From NCBI GenBank assembly GCA_030562195.1, contig CM060199.1:36848338-36912337 (forward strand): DNA of 64,000 nucleotides, given 5' to 3'. Of this stretch, positions 37,081-62,738 are shown piece by piece. Both the position numbers and the translations under genes were made by a program. Origin of the DNA: Nipponacmea schrenckii. Lineage: Eukaryota; Mollusca; Gastropoda; Lottiidae. Each line of letters opens with the position of its first letter. Positions within the stretch are counted from its first letter, which is position 1. The notes beneath the pieces are model-generated. The model did not search any database, was not told the origin of the DNA, and saw only the letters and a list, made by a program, of their open reading frames with translations.

Positions 37081-40000
37081 TCATTTACCTAAGATTTCTC
37101 TGAAATGAACTAAAATATATTCAATAACTTTCTGTTCATATTTAACTGAAATCAAACTAACCATAGGGTCAGTTTCCATTGGCCGCATTAAAGTTGGCGC
37201 AAACACAATGGACAGATTTTCAATACTCATTAAAGTCTTTTTACAGTGGTCTCTAACTCTGAAAAATATATAATACAATCAATGTATGAAGTGTCATAAT
37301 CATTTTAAAATATACTTCTTTTTAATACTTGTTTTACCAGTCTTTTAAATATATGTTTTACCAGTAGCTCCTATCATCCAGTCCCTCCTAGTCTATGTCA
37401 AATGATGGACTTGGCATAATAAATGTTATTAACTGAGTCTACACTCTACAGCGGCTATTGAATCTGATTGGTTGTAAATCCACATTGTAACATTTTGGTG
37501 ATCGGAAACAATAAGTTCCAATTTACTAAGGTTATATAAGTCATTCATTGATTTTGAATAACTCTAATACTTTTTAATTTCCATATCACAATAATAAAAA
37601 TACTAATTCAATATACTAACCTTAAAAGATGAGCTCCAAGATATTTTAGTGTTTGATAATGAGCTGGAGGTAGTCGAGATATTGCTTCTTTTATTACCTT
37701 CAACTGAGATATCTGGTCTTCAGTTTCTAAAAATATAGACATATATCAGTTGGTACATTATTTCTATACATGAAACAGCTATAGAAAAGTTATTTCTGCT
37801 CATATGGGTGTGGTTCATAATGTAACAACTAGCAGTTCATTCTATAATTTGGTAATTAGAGTTTCAAGCTTCATCTCTATAGTTTATATGTCTCTTTATT
37901 TTCATTAAATATAACATGGACTGCTGCTTGTTTTTAAATTTTAAAAATATCATTGCTTGACTTTAAGTTTATGTATTAGGAATCTTGAATACGACAAATG
38001 GCTTGGTAAAATGCTATTTCAGTATCTATCACATTGTCAAAGGGTTGTAGCCCCCTTTTTATTTCCTTTTAAATCAAATCATATAATGTATTCATTTGAG
38101 CTTGATTTATGGAATCAACTATATATTCAGGACATGTTCCATGTGTGCCGAAAAATGATCAGGCCCCACATTAAATATTAAATGGAAATGATACTTACTA
38201 ATAATATCTATAAGTAGTTTATAAACATCAAATGTGATTAAAGGTATAGGTAATAATCGGAAATATAACTTGAGAGCACTAGTTATTGTATTAATATCTT
38301 CATATTTACTAGGACCAATATCAGCATTTTCACCATCTGCAACATAGAATTAATTTACATGTAGGAGAAAGATAAGGCATTGATGATCATACTAATATGC
38401 ATTATACGCTCAACTTCAGTCTCATCCTTTTAAACCATTAATGTAACCTCATTGATTCACTACAACATAATATGTTATATTATAACCAGTAAAAAACTTA
38501 CCTTTATCAAAAGCCATTCTAACAGCCTCTACATCATCATGAAAACCTGCTATTCTATATAAACCTTCTGTTTCAAAACCTGCAATTAAATAGGACAATT
38601 AGAAATTATTTACATGGTTGTGAAACTTTGCTTAAAAGACAAGTCCTCCTCTGTGATATAACTGCACCAGATACGAGAGTTGTTAGAGAAGTCAGTTTAT
38701 TATGGTAAGTAACTCTAGTTAATCAAACACTTCAACTGCTAGTAAACAAGTAATGATATGGACGGGAAAGAACCATTTAGTTTAGTACCTCGAGATTCTA
38801 TTTCTTTGACACATTTTTCTACTATCACAGGTACCGGTGATTTCTGTGCTTTTACTACTGTAGTTAAATCACCTCCAAATATACGTTTGACATATTTCAT
38901 ATCTGGCATACAATCATTGGGTACTGCTTCTGAACATTTCTTATGGGCACTAAAACCACAATCTGAAAAGGAAATTAACTGTTTCAAACTAGTGTTATTA
39001 TGTCTGGTTTGATTCTTCATATAACTACTGTTCATATCATATATTACTACTATGGTATCCCAGATTTATACTTAACATAAAATAATATACCCAAAAGCCC
39101 TTCTAAATTAATAATAATCAATTTCTGAACAATATAACCAAATCATCAACAACCATTATTGAACAATCATTATTGAACAATCAATATTCAACAATCATTA
39201 TTCAAGAATCAATATTCAACAATCAATATTCAACAATCATTATTGAACAATCAATATTCAACAATCATTATTGAACAATCAATATTGAACAATCATTATT
39301 GAACAATCAATATTCAACAATCAATATTCAACAATCATTATTCAACAATCAATATTCAACAATCATTATTCAACAATCATTATTGAACAATCAATATTCA
39401 ACAATCATTATTGAACAATCAATTTTTCAACAATCAATATTGAACAATCATTATTGAACAATCATTATTGAACAATCAATATTAAACAACCATTATTGAA
39501 CAATCAATATTGAACAATCATTATTGAACAATCAATATTGAACAACCATTATTCAACAATCAATATTCAACAATCAATATTGAACAATCATATTACAATC
39601 ACATATTCACAACCATTATTCAACAATCATTATAACAATCCATTATTCAACAACCAATGTTAACAATCAATATCCAACAACCATTATTGAACAATCATAG
39701 TTAACAATCATTATTAACAACATATTCAACATCATTGTTCAACAATCATTATTCAACAACATTATTCAAATCATTTTAAAACCTTATTACCTTAACAACA
39801 ATTGGTTTCAACAATATTATTCCAATCTATTTCAACTTCATTATATCAAATCTTTCATTTTTCGCAACCTATTCAACAATCATTATTCAACAATCATTAT
39901 TGAACCATCCATATTCAACAATTATTGTTCAACAATCATATACTAACCTTGACATTTGACACCTTGCGCTATCAAACCCCACATAAAATTGGCACAATAA

Positions 40001-43000
40001 TCACACCAATGTAAACCCATAAAATTCTGAACCTGTAATAGTAGTAATATTATATATTAGATCATAGATTTAAAGGCAGTGAAATTTAGACATTTTTTAT
40101 CTAAAACATTTCTCTGAAATCATGTTTAGGAATACCTTCTTACCTTAAAACAATGTGGTTTCTCAATATCTTTCCAATCTGTAGGTGTTTCATCTTCATT
40201 GATATCTAAATTTTCTGTTTCTTCTGCTACCGTATCCTATAGGTAAAGAATGGTAAGTCCAATGACCAATAATAACAATAGAGTATCACATGGTTTGATT
40301 CAAAGTAAAATCATGACTGACGTTGTATAATCTGCATAAATAATAAACAAAAAACATCACAAGAGACAACTCTTTCACTTATAGCTAACAATAGAAAAAT
40401 CAAACTTACCGGAACATCATTATGGGATGTAAGTTGACCACTGTCTGGGTAATCCAGTCTTCTAGATGAGGCTGGTCTTGATCTATGGTTAAGTCTTTTA
40501 CGTTTGGCACTATAAGCTAAGTAAGGAGATTCTTCATAGTTAGATTCTTTAGGTAATGCTGAAATATAGTCTGCTGCATTGGCTTCTATATAAAAATGGA
40601 TCAAACCATCTTCAACCAGGTCATGGATTGTATCAAAGAATTTAGTCCCAACAAAATGTTTCTTATCTTTGTCATTGTAATACAATCTAAAGTTCTTTGT
40701 TTCACCATTGAACCTAAAAATAAAACAGATATCCTAAACCATCAAGTGGAAATTCTACCTGCATTCACTTACAGGAAAAGGAATAACAAAGGCAAACTAA
40801 CAATATTTAAGATTGATTATTTATGCACACCATGAAAATCAGTCCTTGTAGAAGATTTAGAAACTGACAACTACATTAATTAGTAAGCAAGGAATAAAAT
40901 TCACAGTTAATTCCACATCAACTTCAGTCATTGATTTTTATTTTAGAAACTTATATAAACCCATGAAAAGAAGGTTTCTCTCCTGAAGAGAGATGTCTTT
41001 AGAGAATGATGAACCTTACCTGATAGCAAGAGTAAATGTATCTGGTGCACGTTCACTCTTTCTGACTAGATAACACCCATCTCCTTGACTCAATATTCTA
41101 TCAGCTTCATCACGGCTTAAATTACCATGGAATCTATCAATAATAATACAGATTTACATTATTGCTATTTCTATAGTTAGTATGTTTCCTTCATTTCCCC
41201 TTTTTACGATTGGTTCTTGAAATCCAAAATTGATTCAGATAACAAAACAGATTATAAGCAATTTTCACAATAAATTTAAATTTTCAGTAGCAATTCAAAA
41301 CGCTCCATTTTGTCAATGAGGTTAGTTCCTTAAGGATATGGAGAGTTGACTTATATTTCTATATTTGAACAAAATGTGGTTTGTGGTTTTTAAAACAGGA
41401 AATCTTGTCTCTTGATTTTTATTTTTTGTTATTTTAGGTACATTGACAATTTTAAGAAAATTGGTTGAAATCTTAAGTTTTTAATTCAGTTCATTGCTCA
41501 CCAGAGAGAGTGAACAAACTGACATGGATGCCGACAATGTTTGGTAATCCTCCATATAAAGTTGTTTCCAAATTAAAGAAATTATCCTAAAATTAATTTA
41601 TTAATGTCCACTATGTTTGAAAGAATTCCACTAAGATTTGGTACACATAGAGAATCTGATCAAATTAGATCTTTTCATATAAAATTATTGATTGAGCTTG
41701 GAAGAGATCTCTATGTCTTCAAATAGTAATAAATAACATAACCACTCTTTGAACTAGGAAGTTGGAAGTTAAAGTTTGAACAGTAGATAAGTACAGTAAA
41801 TCAATTGATAAATGATAAAATGGTCCAATAGAAGCTTAATGAAAAATGTCATGAAGTTTAAGATTGAAATCGACGTTATAAACTGGAGTATATTTATCAA
41901 TTGTGTCTAATCCAAACTGAAATTATTTAAGGGACTATATGAATACGGCCATAAAAACTAGCTCTATACAAAGAGCCTTTTATAAAAATTCTAAAGCTGA
42001 TATTTAATAGCTTCAGACATGAAGGGCAATATAGTCAAATAGTATTATTCTCTATTCTCTAGATGTGATTATGGATCATTAAAAATGTTAGACATGTAAT
42101 TCAAGACATATCTAAGAATAACCCTTCCAGACATGTAAAATGGTTTAGTATTATGTTCTTATTGGGTAAATGTTTTTGGACAAGAAGTCTTTTCCTATAT
42201 ATAAAAAAATCAATATTGGACTACTTTAGTTGATTGCCCAATTCAGTGAAGATATTCCACTAGCTATGTGCTTATTTACACATCACTTCAACTTAATGGT
42301 TTTCCTCTACCACTTTTAACTTTTTCCTATCATTTCATTAGATTTGCCTCACTGATTGGAAATTGACTAGAAATAGGGTGGAGCAGGGATAGTGTCATAT
42401 CATATTCAAAGACTTAAGATTTTGAAGCGTAATAAACAGGAAACCAATTTGTTTTATGACCAGGCCAGTGACTCATGGTCATATTTATAACTGTCAATTG
42501 ATTAAACAGTCCTGGTTTTAGTTCAATACATACTGAAATTCATAGCTTAGCCTCTACTTCTATAGTGCTTCTACAGGAGAGTATCTCTTATAAAACCCTA
42601 AACTAATTTGTTTACATCAAGATTTATAAATATCCAAAATATATAACCACTTAAAACAACATCAAATTATATAAAGAATTGGTACTATAAGCAAATGTCA
42701 AGTTACATTCATTATCATTCTGCCCATATGAAACTGACTTATCTATTACATAAAAGCCACAATGTAATGAACTTCTTACTATTATCAGTGGTAATTTGAC
42801 CAATTATTGTGTAATTACTGAAAATAGTACTAAGTCACAGCTAAACTTTTGTGTCATTCTTACAACATAGAAATAACAGACCTGAACCTAGTTGGAGTCC
42901 ATTAAATTAAAACGCCAAACTAAATCAGTTGAATGATGTAAAGGGTCATATGTTCTGATATTGAAAAGTACTTCTACAAGTCATGCCTTTAAAATGTCTC

Positions 43001-46000
43001 CTCATTATCCTATGGCCTTATTCTGGTAACTAGGTTAGATGCATTCTCTTATGTAGGCTCATGTTAAGATAGGCTGTATAGGGACATTGCCAATCTATTA
43101 AACTGATTATTCAATAATGGCATGAAAACCTTTAATATACTAAAGGATTCTGTGTCATTGACATTAACATTCTGTGTTATTAACTAACAATAAAAAATAA
43201 TTGTACCAATATGTATGGAGATTATTTTTATCTAATGCAATGTAACAACCTGAATCTCACAGTGATCTATTTTCCTTATTTGTAATGTTAATTATAATAT
43301 CCTGCTCATTTTATATACATTAATTTGAGTCCCAACTTGATTTATCTGTAAAACTGATTGGCTCGAGATTGTGAGAAACTTCCTGTTATATAAAAACATT
43401 TATTGTAGGAAAATATTATCGCTTAAGTTATCAGGATAATATTCATAGTCATAATGGTTTTATAAATTTATGTGGTATAACATAACAACACTTCCTAACT
43501 CGAAAACTTTTACAACCTCAATTTCTCATATGTCTTTTGTATTGTGACATAATTCATTTTTAAATTTGGTTAATCATATATATTCCCTATAATAAAATTT
43601 GAAATGTAAAGAAGTAAAAAAGGGCAGTAAATATCTTATCCTCGTTAAATTTCAATATCTGTCCCATTGACTAAACAGTTAAAGAAAGAGTCATACCCTT
43701 CAAGGTGAAATTTTCTTTACAGAGATATAAAGATCAGTTTAAATCATTGATATCAAAATAAATAGTAATGTGAACTAATTGGGCACAGATACTTGATTCT
43801 ACAAAACAATAAAATCAACTTACTCTTTTCCATAATAACTTGGTCTATTTGGTATCTGAAACATAAACACAATAAAATCTTAAAAATTCAAGTATAATAA
43901 CAGCAAAATATTCATCAGCCTGTTTTTTTTTTTGATAAAAAAATGACAGTTCCTCTAAGGAAATTTTATATTCCTCAGATATGCAGGAAAGAGAACGATA
44001 AATTTGAGCTCCATGACAGAAATTAAAATAAAGCTTTTTTGTAGCTTCAACAATCTATCATTGACCTATGGCATTAAAATGGAATTCAAAAGATTTATTG
44101 ACTCAATATAGATATTGGACAAATATTACATGACTGCCTTCTTTCATTTGAATAAGTTAGATATAACTAACAAGTATGTAAGTATAAGATCCATGAAGAA
44201 TGCAGTGTCCATGTAATAAGACATGTTCCATGAGATAATATTATAATATCCACCAAGTATCAATTTAAAGTTTTCATACATTATAAAGCTGATAACAACA
44301 TCACACACAAGACTAAAGTCAAATTAAATCAGTAATTTGGCTGCTTCTAGTAGGTTAAATAAGGAAACTTACCTCTCTCTGGCAGATGATTCTATGTGGT
44401 TTAGGAGCCTGTTGCTGTAGTGTATATACTGTAAGTGAGATGATGGATAGTTATTGATCTTTTCCAATAAAAATATCACACAAACTACTTGGAGCCTTAC
44501 AAATAGGTTCTCATCAACAAGTTACGTTACTCTTATTTCAGTTATAGAATATGCATATTTCATCTGAAAGCATTCATTCAAAGATAAATTCTTTAGTTGA
44601 AGAATTTCATTTAGATTTCAGATAACTCAGATGGAATATTAAGTTTTGAGATAACTATTAGATGATGAAATAATACATTTGTCATGGTTGATGTTTATTT
44701 CGTAGTTTGTCCTAATTCACAATTAAAGTAACTAACTTAGTGTATCCAGGTCACCATGTAGATATAATAAACAAATTGCGAAATTTCAATGGTTATTATT
44801 AATTTCTTATTCAATCTTAAAAACCTTGAAATAGATCTTTGACTCAATGACACTGTATTACACCAAAATGTAACTTTTTCATAAATTCACAATCAATTTG
44901 TCTGTGATATTATATATTGGTATTATTATTTCAGAGTTGGAATTCACGTGATGATGTTATTACAAGCAATGGAGAGGCTTCATTTATATATAAACCACCG
45001 AATATAGTCAAAAGAGAAATGTATTTTGAACTGGTGTTCGCTGATTTTCTACGTCACCACATAATTAATGAATATTGAGAATACTACTTCTTAATTTATC
45101 TTAAGAGACAACCACAATTTTACTCAACTTCTAATAAAATGTATTTTGAAAGTGACATCTGGAATAACAGAAGTCACATGGGAAATCAAACTGGAATTCC
45201 CTTTTACCTGATTCTACAGGATTTTCTACGTCACCCCATAAACAAATTTTGATAGTGAGAATACTAAGTACTTTTTAATCAGACTAATGAGACAACCACA
45301 ATTATACTCATCTTTCATAAAATGTATTTGAAGACAGAAAATCTTTTGAAAAGATAGCTTGCCAGGCAAGGTAACATACGCCCACTGGCAGCATTGAATT
45401 TGAAAAATAAATAGAGCAATGACTCAAAAACATTCACTAAATGGATATTGAAGTCAAGGGCAAAAACTCAAAAACACCAAGTTTCATCAAAATCCATTGA
45501 AAATTGTAGCTTCTATTGAACCACAAAAAATTTTTGACACAATCTTTCTAAGTCAAGGGCAATAACTAAAAAACTGTTCATCGAAAAATCATCAAATTCG
45601 AACTTGACTGTGTCTTATCAATTCCAATGCTCACACCAAGTTTCATTTAAATCCATTGAAAATTGTAGCTTCTATTTTGTCTACAACAAATATAGAGGCA
45701 GGGGCAATAACTCCAAAATTGTTTATCGCAAAATCGTCCAAATCGAACTTGACCGCCCTCTTATCAATTCCAATGCTCATACCAAGTTTCATTAAAATCC
45801 ATAGATAATTGTAGCTTCTATAGTGTTGTGGATACAACCCAAATTTGACGCGTTTTTACTAAGTCAAGGGCAATAACTCAAAAACCTTTCATGCGAAAAT
45901 TTCAATTTTCGAACTTGACCGAGATATCATCAATATATACATGTATACCAAGTTTCATTAAGATCGGATAAAAACTGTAGCCTCTATTGTGGATACAACC

Positions 46001-46729
46001 CAAATTTGACGCGTTTTTACTAAGTCAAGGGCAATAACTCAAAAACCGTTCATGCGAAAATTTCCATTTTCGAACTTGACCGAGATATCATCAATATATA
46101 CATGTATACCAAGTTTCATTAAGATTGGATAAAAACTGTAGCCTCTATTGTGGATACAACCCAAATTTGACGCGTTTTTACTAAGTCAAGTGCAATAACT
46201 CAAAAACCGTTCATGCGATAATTTCCATTTTCGAACTTGACCGAGATATCATCAATATATACATGTATACCAAGTTTCATTAAGATCGGATAAAAACTGT
46301 AGCCTCTATCGTGGATACAACAAATGTGGACGGACCGACGGACGGACGGACAGGGGCGACGGCAATATACGTCCACATTTCCATGTGGGCGTATAAAAAA
46401 ACGAATTTGTTTTAAAAGATTTTTGCAATTAGATACTAGTCCGTCTGCAGTTTCAAATCACATAACCAATTAAAGGGGAATTCCCTATTCTAATATTTAT
46501 ATTATAACGTCATTTATTGTGTTATATAATTAATGATATTTTCCTCCACACAAACTTGTTTCATCCACTGGGGGGAGAAGGGTAGACGCAAAGAAATAAT
46601 CATTCAATACTTACAATATGTTTTCAAAGTTGATACTGGTAAACTTTCTTCTTCATCTGCAAGTATAGTAACATAATTAGATGTTTGTTTCTTATGTCTT
46701 TGTTTTTGTCTGGTCTGTTTAGTCTCCAT
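37081..46729 (-). CDS. CHN1/CHN2: chimaerin (SH2-C1-RhoGAP, Rac GTPase-activating protein)
   Basis: Twelve exons 5' to 3': 46729-46615, 44428-44373, 43855-43824, 41133-41020, 40713-40410, 40236-40144, 40032-39948, 38962-38789, 38579-38502, 38336-38199, 37726-37621, 37258-37081 (stop TGA). Total 1473 nt, 490 residues; human alpha2- and beta2-chimaerin have about 460. Order: the N-terminal [14 protein letters not shown] motif; SH2 (about 63-150) with [11 protein letters not shown] and YLVRKSE; linker; C1 zinc/diacylglycerol domain (about 234-284) with [21 protein letters not shown] and VPNDC; RhoGAP (about 300-490) with the Arg finger in EGLYRIAGF (about R333) and [16 protein letters not shown]. 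Chimaerins inactivate Rac at membranes after diacylglycerol and phosphotyrosine signals. A single invertebrate gene would stand for both vertebrate paralogues. Intact. Confidence 0.95.
39128..39945. repeat. 14-bp minisatellite in a chimaerin intron
   Basis: Units AACAATCATTATTG and AACAATCAATATTC alternate over about 800 bases, clean from 39150 to 39560 and decaying after 39590. The alternating GAACAAT/CAACAAT forms suggest a 28-bp higher-order unit. It ends next to the donor (39947) of the exon encoding the first half of the C1 domain. Confidence 0.9.
41134..43823. other. long chimaerin intron
   Basis: 2.7-kb AT-rich intron inside the SH2-coding part. Apart from the dispersed repeat at 42525-42605, I see nothing in it. 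Confidence 0.5.
42525..42605 (-). repeat. dispersed repeat, copy B
   Basis: Inverted relative of the sequence at 34555-34650: the minus strand reads TATAAGAGATACTCTCCTG, TAGAAGCACT and GCTATGAATTTCAGTATG. Intronic in chimaerin. Confidence 0.65.
45374..46393. mobile_element. Pearl-like element with ~162-bp core repeats and ACGG run
   Basis: The left end reads TACGCCCAC and the right end reads GTGGGCGTA, with TA at both outer edges. Inside are five or more core units of about 160-165 bases, each with AAGTCAAGGGCAATAACTCA, a CGAACTTGACCG segment, ACCAAGTTTCATTAA and TTGTAGCCTCTAT-like sequence. The last three units (about 45860-46320) are nearly identical. The array ends in GGACCGACGGACGGACGGAC, an ACGG microsatellite. 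This layout (flank, ~160-bp core repeats, ACGG run, flank) matches the Pearl elements described in bivalves. It sits in the first chimaerin intron, and no transposase frame is visible. Confidence 0.7.
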
Positions 46730-49401
46730 GTTTAACTGTGTTAACAGATTGTTTGTATGTATTCCTATTCCAATCATTGGATGTCTATGTCTTTATAGTT
46801 AACTCAGGTAAATGCCTGTGAATTTGTGGGTTTTTTCAACAATAACAAATATTCAGATATCCTTATCCTACTACTTATAGTAACAATCACTAAATAACTT
46901 GACTAAAACTACTGGTATGGCCTTATATAACATACAATAATTCCCTAGTTGAATAAATCCTTTTTTCACTATGCACTATAAATATTCAAGGCAATGATTA
47001 TTCTTTTCACAGATCTATAAATAACATATTCATTCATGAAATCATATTAAAATTACACTCAGGATTATGACTCCTACATGATTCATTCATATTTAATTCT
47101 TATTAGAGTTTCGATAATAGATACCAATCTTTCCTTAACATGTGGAAACAAATGATATCAATTTGTAATTTTCCTCAAAATCTGAATGGCTATCACCAAT
47201 GACATTTGTATTTCAAATATATGTCAGTCAAATGTCAATTTCGGAGAAATTTGGGTTAAATCCATTTCATCTAATAAAATCAAATGGCACCACAAACTTT
47301 ATTATTCCATTCATGAATAAATAAATATTTATAGTTTACGAAAGCAATTGTTTTTAATCCCACAATAGTCCATACACAGTTAGATCACCATCAGGATGCC
47401 AACTGAAGTACAAGTACAAAAGGGGTCACACATCACTAAATAAGAAAAAAAAATCCCTAATTTATAACTTAGACACTTCACAAGACACTAATTTTTTATG
47501 ATTTTAATGATGGAACTTTTGAACTACAGAATTCTTATAAAAATCTTAACTATTATGCTACTGTACTTCACTTCACTAACAAGGAACTTAAATTCACCTC
47601 TAACTCAAATTACAGTCACGATTTAAATGTTTATAAAAATATCTAAGGTTAGACTAATTCAATGGATATAAACATTAGGCCAACATATTTAATTCTTTGT
47701 AAACTAGATTCTTTGCAACATATATTACAACCAAGACTAAGACACAAAGATAATTGCTTACAATTTATTCACAAGTTTATTCATGTCATTCATATATTTA
47801 TGGTTCTACCTCCACCTTGATCTTTCAAATTTTCCGAATGATTCTTTGAACAACAAAGAAATTTGTGTAAGCTAACTTAACATTAAAAAAGAAATTGGCC
47901 CTTTAACAAACAGCCAACAAGAAGAAGATAATAGAACAAATGTTATTGAAATTGCATTTTTGCACTGATTTAGAATAATGATAAACTTGATATTGTTCAT
48001 CCATATCAGTTCTACAAGCGTCACAGATAGTCTTTACTTGCTAGGCCAACTACTAAATCATGACTTTAGATTGCAAGAATTTGGGCAGAACGAGTGTCCC
48101 CTTCCTTAATTTTTGGGCTGGCTGTTATTAGGCACTATTTCAATGCAATTTAATGGCCTGGAAATTTTAGGCTACTATCTTACTAATTCCCATGCTGAAT
48201 GTAAGATAGGTCCTGACCATGTCACTTTTAAAAAAAAAAATAGAATGAGCATAAGTGAGTGCAGATCCTGAGTCTGATATTGTACTATCATTCCAATTTT
48301 ACATTTTAGACTATTTAGTATTTATCTTATTAGCCTTAGGCTAACTCAGTCTACAACAAGGAAGAAAAAATTAGGCTTGCAATGAAAAAGTAATAACTGA
48401 CACAGGTCAAATAAATCAAAACCTAACAAAATGTATACTGTAGACTTCTGACAGTTATGTCTATGAGAGTAGTAAGAAGTAGAAAGATTTGAGTTAGGGA
48501 AAGAATGAACTAAGCTAAACGTCTTCAGTTTGAAGAAGAAAAGGAAAGAAAAGTATGGCAGGCAATCATTGTTATAATAATACATTCCAGAAAGATAACC
48601 TACCATACATTTTGTTGGTCTATCTTTAAAAAGAGGATGGAGGCTCTCTTTCTTATTATCACATAGATAAAACAGGCCTGTAGGCATTAAACATTAAATA
48701 AATTCATTATTTTAGTTTCTTTTTGTCACGTTACATTTTCTGGGCTTGACTGGATGCTTGTAAAATGATGAGCAGCGACATCTAGTTGGTCTAAAAATAG
48801 CATCGAATTTGTCTTATAGGATTCCCCATCTTCCCACATTATCAGACATCAGAGAATCAGACCCTGTCTGTTTGTCTTTAATTGACACCTCAAAATGACA
48901 TGATATGAAAATCTCTTTTAACAGTTACATAGATTGATTTATACCTCTACCAAAACATATATATGTTTTAAATTCGAGAGATAATAAAAAAGAAAAAAAA
49001 ATTGTCAGATCGGCAGTGCAAAGATAATATCCTTGCTCTGGGATTTATGGACAGCAAATCTCACCATAATAATATAAACAATATAATTCAATAATTAGCA
49101 TCGCTTGCATAAATATTTCTAATCCATGAAACCTATGCTTCTTTCAAACGATTGATAAATGGATAAAATGAATATCATTTATAACGTTTGTACAATCTAG
49201 ACCTATTCTAGCAGACGTTTTCCATATAATCAAAATAAGATTGGCCTCCCTTTACCCTGTAGACCTTTGTGTGATAACCAAGTCTACAGTTGACGTGGAC
49301 CGGAAGTTTATTTTTCTCCACGTCGGAGTGGAAAGAATAATTTTTGTCAGCTAATATTTTATGTGTTATTCATTTACAGCTATATTAAGAATAAAGTAAA
49401 G
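46730..49401. promoter_or_regulatory. divergent region between chimaerin and COPA
   Basis: Head-to-head spacing of 2.7 kb. A possible 5'-UTR acceptor for COPA (TTCATTTACAG) lies at about 49370-49380, just before the ATG. Otherwise AT-rich with no clear element; the open frame at 48346-48687 shows no family features. Confidence 0.45.
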
Positions 49402-61865
<12,464 letters not shown>

Positions 61866-62738
61866 AATATGGAATCTAGTGCTATTTCAAAAGACAATAT
61901 ATAACAGACTTGTAATTAATTCACAGTATATGAGTGAACAATGAATTTATAAAAGATATGAATTTTTGATATTGTGCAGTACCAGTGGGTGTAATTCATT
62001 TCATGGTTTATTATTTTGTCTGTTGCCTAAAATATCTCAGCGTTTTTTCATCTGTCAGATTATTCATAAAGAAAACAACAATATCTTGTTAATTATACAT
62101 ATATTATATACAACTTCCTATTTGGTAAATAGTTCTAACAATAATACATGTTTTAAACTATTGATTTTGCATGAAATCAATTTGAATCATGGCAGAGTGT
62201 TCAAGTCCTACAATATACAATAATAAACCACCTGCAAGAAACAAGTATATTTGTTTAATGAAACGTGGCAGTATAATCTGTTTAAAAGTTAATTGATTTT
62301 TAAAATTCAACGATACAATTTGGAATTGGTAAAACTTTGTGGACTGTTAAAATGTTAAAACTGGTCTTTAGTCTTCAAAATTTTTGAATTTGACAATAAT
62401 GGTATTGTCCTTCTATTTATTATCATCTGTTGTTAATGCATTATGTGAATAAATACACATATTAATCTTTTCTTAATTTTATTCATTTTCAAAATATTTA
62501 TTCATTCTCTGGGAAATATCAAATATAAATGTCCTTTATTACATTATCGATTGGATGACTCAATTGGATACCATCTTTTCTGATATTTTGTATAAGGCAA
62601 ACTGGTAATTTACTAGTAATTGATGAAATGAAAAATACCAATTTATCAACATTTTAATATGATTATTAATTTGTAGCACTGATAATTAGTCAATCATAAT
62701 AAATTAATTAATTGAACATTTGATTTGAAAGACTATTT
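61866..62738. other. tail-to-tail 3' UTRs of COPA and the thioesterase gene
   Basis: Plus-strand AATAAA hexamers at 62222-62227 and 62448-62453 serve COPA; minus-strand AATAAA (TTTATT as written) at 62478-62483, 62497-62502 and 62535-62540 can serve the thioesterase gene. The two transcripts would end within about 100 bases of each other. No exon recognised. Confidence 0.5.

Noticed and set aside
48346..48687. 113-residue minus-strand open frame between chimaerin and COPA
   Set aside because: Composition is AT-driven (Phe/Leu/Ser/Tyr), with no splice-linked neighbours or recognisable domain.
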